From Bombyx mori (lineage: Eukaryota > Arthropoda > Insecta > Lepidoptera > Bombycidae), in the NCBI RefSeq assembly GCF_030269925.1, contig NC_085116.1:3844001-3908000 (forward strand): a stretch of DNA of 64,000 bases. The letters run 5' to 3'. This document shows positions 60,401-64,000 of the stretch, one piece after another. The notes under the pieces were generated by a model. That model had not been told where the DNA came from, did not search any database, and was given only the letters and a program-made list of their open reading frames with translations. Each line of letters starts with the position of its first letter. Position 1 is the first letter of the stretch. The position numbers were made by a program, and so were the translations under genes.

Positions 60401-63400
60401 AAGGCGGAGGACCGCATTATGTGGAAGGCATTGGGGAAGGCCTATGTCCAGCAGTGGGCAGATAAAGGCTGATGATGATGATGATGATAATATATCTTGT
60501 TGCTTTCGTTCGTTATCAACAAATGAAGTGTTATTTGTACACTTTTTAAATACTTTGATAACCTTTGGTTAAAAAAATATTCCTACTTTTTTTATTGCTT
60601 TTGCAGGCAGACGAGCGAGCATACATACATACATACATACATTCATGCATACATAGTAATTCTAGTGACCTTGAGGGGTCATGCTAGATTAACAGAACGA
60701 GTAGGTGAGCTCACGGGGATTTAACCTGGAGAAGTTGCCTAGCAAGACCTGATAACATGTTTCTTTAAATTTATTTCAAAAAGATAGATTAAATATAATA
60801 ATAAAACTGTACAAGAGAGAGAGTAATGTTCTGTATGAGATAATTTGCTATAAATAAATCAGAGGTCCTTTTCAGGTGAAGACATCTTTAGATTGTAATG
60901 ATGGTCTATTTGGTTGAGTACACCTACTGCTGTCAACTAACCTCTAAGAGTTATTCATCTTTAGTGACATTTTCTCTAAAAGTTTTACGAATATTTCTCT
61001 GATCAACATACCAAAAAGCTGTCCCATAATCGTTTTGTAGACAAACATATTCAGGAACTGTGACATGTTTATGAAATCTTGCAGTTTAAAAGGATCCTGT
61101 TTCTCATACATTTCCATATCATCTAAAATTCTGAGTGGAAAAATTCATGGTTAAAATATTATTTAACATATAAAACATTTTATTTATTACCGTTGAAACC
61201 CATTAATGTTATTGGGCTGATGGGACTATAAGAGCCTTCCTTGAAATGCTTATAATAACATTAAATGTAAAAAGCTATAGTCTAAGCTAGTAAAAGTAAA
61301 TAACTTGAGGAAGCATTGCCCTTAAATCGACATACAAATATTATATAAATTACAATATTGACGTACTATTAAAGACTATGAGATAGTCAACATCAGTTGA
61401 CCAAAGCTAGTAGCAACTTACGTAACATAATGAGTCATGCAGTCCGCAAATAGCACCAACATTTGAAATTCTGGAGCCGAGGTCTTTGTGTTAACGGCTA
61501 ACAAATCGAGGTAGGATTTCAATCCACAGTTTGGTCCCAAAGTACAGAGAAATTGCCATAATGAATACAATATATTCTCCTGATTGCTTAACCCTAAAAT
61601 AATAATAGTTTTGATTATACATACATGGTGAAGTGATCCAGACCGTTAACAATCTGATAGGATTTTTTTTTGTTCTTTTTTAAATTTTTTGTTGATTAGA
61701 TGGGTGGACGAGCTCACAGCCCACCAGGTGTTAAGTGGTTACTAGAGCCTATAGACACCTACAACGTAAATACGCCACCAACCTTGAGATATAAATTCTA
61801 AGTTCTGAAGTATACTTACAACGGCTGCCCCACCCTTCAAACCGAAACGCATTACTGCTTCACGGCAGAAATAGGCGGGGTGGTGGTACCTACCCGTGCG
61901 GACTCACAAGACGTCCTACCACCGGTATAAACAACAGCTGAGGTTGGAGGTGTTCTTTTATAACAACAGCAAAGGTTCAGGGAAAGAGACCTAATAGCAC
62001 AAGCTTCCTTCCGAATGCATCTATCACTGAACCGAATGGCAACGTGTTGAATTCTCGCGAGAAACACAGCGGGCTGATGCTTCGATTAAGTATCGACAGG
62101 TTAAACAAGTAGACATGTAACATGGTCTTCATTTTTATTGTTATCTGAATTTATTAGAATGCAAAATAATGAGGAAGCAACAAAAGCCACACAACATTGA
62201 GTGAAGTATTTATTTACCTGTTAGAATATCTAGTTTCACTTGAGTCATAGTTTGCAGAGCAGTTTGGTACATAGAACAAATTAACGCAGCTTTCGTGCAA
62301 TCCGGCGATCCTAATTTTCTAAAGTTTTTGCTTGAATTGGACCTGAAAATTTTAATGTTTCATTTTCCTAATTTTTCTAATAAATTACGATTTTAATAGA
62401 ATTAGAGAACGCAAAACAGATGAAAACTAAATTCAAAACTTCTGAGCAAATTGAAAAGCTTGGTTGAAAGGAAATTATTTGTAACGTATATGGGGTCAAA
62501 ACGTGTGACGAATTACGCGTTTATCTTACAATAAGACAAAACGGTTTTTATAGGTTTTAATAAATAAAATAAATCATATTTCACAAAAAGTCATTAGATA
62601 ACGGTTTAAATTTAATTGCGTTCCGATATCAATATTATGTTGCCAACCGATATTTAAAGATGAAAATATTACAAAGGGGAATGCCCATTTCAGGCCCAAA
62701 GTGGACAATAGATCAGAGAAAAAATACTCAGTGCATTAATTTTGGTATAAATAAATATGCATTTACTTTCTTCCACATTAGCGCCACTATAGTTTACAAT
62801 AAGAAGGTAGTTTAAAAAAAGTAATTCTACTGAAAAAACAAGGTTTTTGATTTTTGCGGGAAAAACATTGTCAGCATCAAAACCTTTTAAGTATTAAGTA
62901 AATATTTTAAGTATATAAATAAAACATTTTAAGTATTATCTTTAATCAATCAAGCACATAAAATAACATCAAAGCCATACCCATTGGACTTTACTGGTAT
63001 TGTTATTTAAATACAACAAAATATTGTCTACTCGTAAAAAAAAGATAAAGAAAAATAAATCAATTATCGGTTATTTAAAAAAATAATCTATAAAAATATA
63101 TTGATTTAGTGTAATTATTTTTCGTTATACTGACAACACTGAATTTAATCTGACTGACCGACACTTCACTTGCTGCTTGTGCTTACGTTCAAAATGGATG
63201 CGTTTTGATTTTTCTTCGATTTATTTTACTGGCTTTGTTTTATGGATTTTATCTTCTCTTGAACGACGACTTTGGCTCAGGAATTAAGGATCACAGCTAC
63301 ATTCGATTATGGATACCGATCAATAACGTTTCACTTATTTATATAGAAAATTAACCTCAAAGCTATTTTTTATTTTTATTTTATTTTGATAATAGTGGCG

Positions 63401-64000
63401 TCAATTTCAATATATTTTTTAGATATCCAATACATTAAAGAATTTGAAACAGTCCACTTTGAAAGTAATATTTGCTGTCCATTTTTGGGCCCAGCACACT
63501 ATGGAGAGTGGGCATTCCCCTTTTATTATTCCAAATCTGTTTGTTTAAATATATTTATTAGTATTTTTCATAGATTAAGAGACGTTTGCTTACACATGTG
63601 ATGATCAATGTCCACAACTAAAACTAGAAACTTGACTAAACACCCCAATTTAGAATTCTCCAGTAAATTTGAAATACAAATTATATTACAATACCAACCT
63701 GTTGGTCCTAGCCTCAATAGCTCTCCTTATAAATGCAGCAGGATTATTACTTTGCACGGGAGTAGATGGCTGTGACGGTCCAGCGCCCTCTTCAGCTGTA
63801 ATACCAGCATCTAACATCTCTTTTAGAGGAACAGCTAGGATTTTATTGAGTAACTGAGTTCCCCATAACAAAGATAACTGATTTCTCAGATTGGTCATAG
63901 CATGAGGCAAGTACGCGTCCAAGCTTTGTGAAAACCATCCCAAGATGGGATGCCAGTTGCTAAGATTTCCTTTCTTGCACACGACATATTGCTGGCATGA
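48257..64000 (-). CDS. UBE3B: UBE3B-type HECT E3 ubiquitin-protein ligase, 3' fourteen exons (5' partial)
   Basis: HECT-family E3 ligase that takes ubiquitin from an E2 onto a catalytic cysteine and passes it to a substrate lysine. Coding segments in transcription order: 63699-64000 (partial), 62218-62342, 61422-61593, 61012-61130, 59293-59465, 58804-58884, 57562-57760, 56621-56784, 56003-56149, 54830-54945, 54117-54246, 52746-52910, 49274-49385, 48257-48429. All junctions are GT-AG, phases agree, and the sum is 2178 nt: 725 residues plus TAG. From memory, human UBE3B is 1068 residues, so roughly 340 N-terminal residues, including the IQ region, lie off the right edge. The HECT domain covers about residues 370-725 of this fragment. 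The cysteine in [10 protein letters not shown] (codon 48356-48358) is 33rd from the C terminus, the expected place. UBE3C is less likely: the [28 protein letters not shown] and NTGFELS segments match UBE3B. Confidence 0.95.
48648..48850 (-). repeat. Family B repeat in UBE3B intron
   Basis: TTTTTTTTCTGCCTATGCTG through TGAGCTCACGGGGCTCAAAC to CTCAGTGGGCTGCGTCTGTG, between the last two UBE3B exons. Confidence 0.75.
49274..49385 (-). CDS. UBE3B: UBE3B exon (window exon 13, HECT C-lobe)
   Basis: Fragment residues 632-668 plus one base. It starts [20 protein letters not shown], then [18 protein letters not shown], the start of the HECT C-lobe. The acceptor is GATTGCAG|TTT and the donor ATAG|GTATCA. 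Confidence 0.95.
49502..49743 (+). repeat. Family A SINE tail in UBE3B intron
   Basis: Plus-strand tail from CGTGGTAGGACCTCTTGTGA to CATCTAAGCAATAAAAAA; antisense to the host gene. Confidence 0.8.
50129..50605 (+). pseudogene. LINE reverse-transcriptase C-terminal remnant (open, 158 codons)
   Basis: An open frame reads [47 protein letters not shown] and [16 protein letters not shown]. This is the C-terminal region after the RT domain of endonuclease/RT-type LINEs common in moths (RTE-like, clade not fixed). It ends in a GAAGAAG-rich tail typical of this family. It lies in the large UBE3B intron (49386-52745), antisense to the host gene. No RT catalytic motif is present, so it cannot act alone. 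Confidence 0.75.
50793..52085. mobile_element. TA-flanked DNA transposon or MITE, long form (1293 bp)
   Basis: Terminal inverted repeats CCGTAAAATGGGGCGATTAG (left) and its near-exact complement ending CCCCATTTTACCGG (right), differing by one inserted G, with TA on both sides. No transposase frame is seen inside; a TA-rich microsatellite lies at about 51185-51245. TA target use suggests mobilisation by a Tc1/mariner-type transposase (inference). Confidence 0.75.
51181..51246. repeat. TA-rich microsatellite
   Basis: About 65 bases of alternating TA with CATA interruptions, inside the long TA-flanked transposon. Confidence 0.85.
52259..52345. repeat. Family F repeat fragment
   Basis: GAGACTTTTTGGAGGAACCC, GAGAAGCTACGTCCAGCGG and a T-run with CATTTTCC match the inverse of 55290-55394. 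Confidence 0.55.
52376..52665 (+). mobile_element. Non-autonomous Helitron, third family, copy 2
   Basis: A|TCTATATATATAAAAATGAA at the left and CCGGCTCAGCTAG|T at the right. It is inserted in a UBE3B intron, about 80 bases from the exon at 52746-52910 on its donor side. Confidence 0.78.
52746..52910 (-). CDS. UBE3B: UBE3B exon (window exon 12, HECT N-lobe end)
   Basis: Fragment residues 577-631, exactly 55 codons. It reads [39 protein letters not shown] and HERAMFLK. The acceptor is GTGGACAG|CTG and the donor AAG|GTACCA. It is GC-rich, and the alternative open frame at 52684-52923 is a shadow. Confidence 0.95.
53490..53693 (-). repeat. Family B repeat (second subtype) in UBE3B intron
   Basis: Starts TTTTTTTTCCTATCTATTCT with CTAGTAGCCTCGAGGGGTTA in place of the usual CTGATAGCCTTGAGAGGCTA, then follows the family to GAGAAACTCAGTGGGCTGTG. 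Confidence 0.72.
54117..54246 (-). CDS. UBE3B: UBE3B exon (window exon 11, HECT N-lobe)
   Basis: Fragment residues 533-576. It reads [20 protein letters not shown] and [14 protein letters not shown]. The acceptor is TTTGTTTCAG|A and the donor GAG|GTGAGT, the best consensus donor in the gene. Confidence 0.95.
54495..54733 (-). repeat. Family A SINE tail in UBE3B intron
   Basis: A diverged minus-strand tail (ATTGCATAGTTCGGTGGACC at the left) ending GGTCCTACCACCAG. It lies about 100 bases downstream of the donor of the exon at 54830-54945. Confidence 0.78.
54830..54945 (-). CDS. UBE3B: UBE3B exon (window exon 10, HECT N-lobe)
   Basis: Fragment residues 495-532 plus two bases. It reads [17 protein letters not shown] and then [16 protein letters not shown]. 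The acceptor is TGTTTCAG|GGA and the donor AA|GTAAGG. Confidence 0.94.
55130..55394. repeat. Family F repeat in UBE3B intron
   Basis: TGGCGGGAACGCGAGCAGTG at the left and GCCGCTGGACGTAACTTCTC then GGATCCTCCAAAAAGTCC at the right. Its right part matches 52259-52345 inversely. Likely a retroelement 3' region; family not identified. Confidence 0.5.
55518..55650. repeat. Imperfect tandem duplication of a ~60-70-bp unit
   Basis: Unit 1 (55518-55587) and unit 2 (from 55588) share TGAATTGTA, GGTCTT, GCTGGCTAGTGCA, GGCACCCTGTC and CCGTGCCGGAG. Unit 1 carries about 10 extra bases. It lies in a UBE3B intron. Confidence 0.8.
55728..55892 (-). repeat. Family C tail with internal palindromic duplication, in UBE3B intron
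   Basis: T-run, GGCAGACGAGCATACGGCCC, then TGGACTTCAGCAATGCC, which is at once repeated in inverted orientation before the copy resumes at AGGCAGAGCCAAGCCGCTGC. See the palindrome entry at 55788-55850. Confidence 0.75.
55788..55850. repeat. Perfect palindrome, 30-bp arms with a 3-bp loop
   Basis: Arms 55788-55817 and 55821-55850 are exact reverse complements, separated by AGG. The CGGTAA end is then repeated twice more. It arose inside a family C repeat in a UBE3B intron and could extrude as a hairpin. Confidence 0.92.
56003..56149 (-). CDS. UBE3B: UBE3B exon (window exon 9, HECT N-lobe)
   Basis: Fragment residues 446-494, phase 0 at both ends. It reads [18 protein letters not shown] and [19 protein letters not shown]. 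The acceptor is CACCCAAG|GGC, with a weak polypyrimidine tract. The donor is CAG|GTATTT. Confidence 0.94.
56287..56615 (-). repeat. Family B repeat, longest copy, in UBE3B intron
   Basis: From a T-run and TTTCCCTACCTATGCTGATA through ACCACCGGATCGGAAACACG to ATGGATCGGGAGGATCCGTA. It fills nearly the whole 471-bp intron between the exons at 56621 and 56003 and reaches the donor. Confidence 0.78.
56621..56784 (-). CDS. UBE3B: UBE3B exon (window exon 8, HECT N-lobe)
   Basis: Fragment residues 391-445. It reads [28 protein letters not shown] and [15 protein letters not shown], all canonical HECT N-lobe text. The acceptor is CCTTTCAG|AA and the donor GAG|GTAAGG. A 3' repeat tail (56287-56615) ends only a few bases from the donor. 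Confidence 0.94.
56913..57374. mobile_element. TA-flanked MITE, short form (462 bp)
   Basis: TA|CAGTAAATTGGGGGGAATAG at the left and CCCCCATTTTACGG|TA at the right. The interior contains ATCGCCTGGGTGAATAGGGA, shared in inverse with 59529-59998. It lies in a UBE3B intron. Confidence 0.72.
57408..57520 (+). mobile_element. Short LINE 3' tail, related to the remnant at 50129-50605
   Basis: The stretch containing GCAGGCAACATTGGAGGAAG and AATGAGAAAGCGACGAAAAAG matches the 3' end of this LINE type, including the AAGAAGAAG end seen near 50600-50625. It sits only about 40 bases from the donor of the UBE3B exon at 57562-57760. Confidence 0.45.
57562..57760 (-). CDS. UBE3B: UBE3B exon (window exon 7, start of HECT domain)
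   Basis: Fragment residues 325-390 plus one base. It reads [15 protein letters not shown] and then [14 protein letters not shown], the start of the HECT N-lobe. The acceptor is GATGGCAG|GTG and the donor AAGG|GTACCC. The exon is strikingly GC-rich against AT-rich flanks. Other-frame open stretches over it (plus strand about 57416-57793, minus frame 57513-57776) are shadows. Confidence 0.93.
57801..58012 (+). repeat. Family A SINE tail in UBE3B intron
   Basis: Plus-strand tail with internal deletions, from CTGGTGGGAGGACCTCTTG to CATCTAAGCAATAAATAAAT. It starts about 40 bases upstream of the acceptor of the exon at 57562-57760. Confidence 0.78.
58076..58260 (-). repeat. Family B repeat in UBE3B intron
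   Basis: TTTTTTCCCCTATACTGATA through GTGTAGGTGAGCTCACGGGG to CCGGCGAGATTTTCAGTGGG. Confidence 0.72.
58335..58650 (+). repeat. Family C repeat, longer copy, in UBE3B intron
   Basis: Contains CACCGCCCGCCACCGGAGTA, AGCTATGACATGTCATTCTT and TTACTGACGTCCATGGGCGA. It is collinear with 32890-33185 in inverse orientation. Confidence 0.65.
58804..58884 (-). CDS. UBE3B: UBE3B exon (window exon 6)
   Basis: Short phase-0 exon of 27 codons, fragment residues 298-324. It reads [20 protein letters not shown], equivalent to the IPHVIPHKNRVLLFR block of human UBE3B. The acceptor is AATAACAG|ATG and the donor AAG|GTATGT. Confidence 0.92.
59128..59268 (-). repeat. Family A SINE tail, truncated, in UBE3B intron
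   Basis: Minus-strand tail starting at a T-run and reaching AGTTCTAAGGTCTC; it is cut off about 25 bases from the donor of the exon at 59293-59465. Confidence 0.75.
59293..59465 (-). CDS. UBE3B: UBE3B exon (window exon 5)
   Basis: Fragment residues 240-297. It contains [20 protein letters not shown], the insect counterpart of the VLYERDCRR block in vertebrate UBE3B. The acceptor is TTGCAG|AT. The donor CAG|GTGTGT runs into a short TG repeat. Confidence 0.93.
59529..59998. mobile_element. TA-flanked MITE, short form, inverse copy
   Basis: The left end ATAAAATGGGGGGAATCGGG and the interior GGCATTGGGTGAATCGGATT are the reverse complement of the element at 56913-57374. The right end is eroded (CCTATCTACTGTA), so the boundary is approximate. 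Confidence 0.65.
60065..60472 (+). pseudogene. LINE reverse-transcriptase C-terminal remnant, second family (135 codons)
   Basis: An open frame reads [56 protein letters not shown] and [12 protein letters not shown]. This is the post-RT C-terminal region of an RTE-like LINE distinct from that at 50129. It ends TGA followed at once by a GAT trinucleotide run (about 60470-60489), the usual 3' microsatellite tail of RTE elements. It lies in the UBE3B intron 59466-61011 and is antisense to the gene. Confidence 0.75.
60620..60656. repeat. CATA tetranucleotide microsatellite
   Basis: Six to seven CATA units with one TTCATG interruption, next to a family B fragment. Confidence 0.85.
60640..60752 (-). 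repeat. Family B repeat (second subtype), fragment, in UBE3B intron
   Basis: TAATTCTAGTGACCTTGAGG through GAGTAGGTGAGCTCACGGGG to GCCTAGCAAGACC, preceded by a CATA tetranucleotide run. Confidence 0.6.
61012..61130 (-). CDS. UBE3B: UBE3B exon (window exon 4)
   Basis: Fragment residues 200-239 plus one base. It starts [20 protein letters not shown], a hallmark UBE3B stretch, and ends KTIMGQLF. The acceptor is ACTCAG|A and the donor G|GTATGT. Confidence 0.93.
61422..61593 (-). CDS. UBE3B: UBE3B exon (window exon 3)
   Basis: Fragment residues 143-199 plus two bases. The acceptor is ATTTTAG|GG and the donor AC|GTAAGT. It includes [20 protein letters not shown] and [15 protein letters not shown], which match the conserved UBE3B segment before the ILDD motif. 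Confidence 0.93.
61662..61926 (-). repeat. Family A SINE tail in UBE3B intron
   Basis: Minus-strand tail from a T-run (GATTAGATGGGTGGACGAGC) to GACGTCCTACCACCGGT, about 70 bases upstream of the acceptor of the exon at 61422-61593. Confidence 0.8.
62218..62342 (-). CDS. UBE3B: UBE3B exon (window exon 2)
   Basis: Fragment residues 101-142 plus one base. The acceptor is TTTTCAG|G and the donor G|GTAAAT. It reads [20 protein letters not shown] and then [11 protein letters not shown]. This is the helical region between the N-terminal half and the HECT domain. Confidence 0.92.
62673..63523. mobile_element. Possible DNA transposon relic with AAAGGGGAATGCCCA ends
   Basis: AAAGGGGAATGCCCA followed by GGCCCAAAGTGGACA at the left; the right end is their inverse (TGTCCATTTTTGGGCCC, then TGGGCATTCCCCTTT) with about 17 extra bases between blocks. 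TATTA stands close to both ends. It fills most of a UBE3B intron. The ~850-bp interior is AT-rich and non-coding. Confidence 0.5.
63699..64000 (-). CDS. UBE3B: UBE3B exon (window exon 1, cut by window edge)
   Basis: Fragment residues 1-100 plus two bases of codon 101. It is open from the window edge. Conserved UBE3B text includes [20 protein letters not shown], then a variable Ser/Pro-rich stretch, then [11 protein letters not shown]. The donor is AG|GTTGGT at 63698, which splits an arginine codon. No acceptor is visible, so the exon continues beyond position 64000. Confidence 0.92.

Noticed and set aside
1..64000. CRISPR array, prophage, operon or other prokaryotic defence system
   Set aside because: There are no regularly spaced repeats, no clustered ORFs and no Shine-Dalgarno-led genes; introns and SINEs show the DNA is eukaryotic.

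Overview
This window looks like nuclear DNA of a silk moth, Bombyx mori or a very close relative. It is AT-rich and its few coding exons are broken by GT-AG introns. It is packed with interspersed repeats that I recognise, partly from memory, as lepidopteran: Bm1/BMC1-type SINE/LINE tails, Lep1-type Helitrons, a pan-lepidopteran tRNA-derived SINE, an R1-clade LINE and RTE-like LINE remnants. There is no bacterial-style gene organisation, no CRISPR array and no operon.

Two host protein-coding genes can be supported, both on the minus strand. (1) The right-hand quarter (48257-64000) holds the 3' part of a UBE3B-type HECT ubiquitin ligase. Fourteen coding exons chain in frame through GT-AG introns to 725 codons plus a stop, and the catalytic-cysteine motif is in the last exon. 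The 5' exons lie beyond the right edge. (2) At 39662-39858 lies the first coding exon of Nemo-like kinase (nemo/NLK), with the start codon, an N-terminal leader and the glycine-rich loop. It splices out with a TG|GT donor. I found no further kinase exon to its left, so positions 1-39661 are probably its first intron, at least 39 kb long. The two genes run head to tail, and the NLK promoter lies about 8 kb downstream of the UBE3B stop codon.

Layout: 1-39661, repeat-rich probable NLK intron 1, including an R1-clade LINE with a 13-bp target-site duplication (11558-13723), five copies of one ~410-bp Helitron, several Lep1-type Helitrons, a tRNA-type SINE and MITE-like inverted-repeat elements. 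39662-40210, NLK exon 1 and 5' leader. 40211-48256, intergenic, with a Helitron, a transposase remnant, two terminal-inverted-repeat elements and one complete tRNA-headed SINE. 48257-64000, UBE3B, with introns full of repeats, including three TA-flanked MITEs and two open LINE reverse-transcriptase tails.

I see no undescribed multi-gene system. The more unusual points are structural: a perfect 30-bp-arm palindrome inside a UBE3B intron, a Helitron copy bracketed by an 11-bp direct repeat, foldback MITEs with long arms, and a single-exon NLK 5' end. Repeat family names are from memory and should be treated as provisional; the boundaries, motifs and duplications are read from the sequence.
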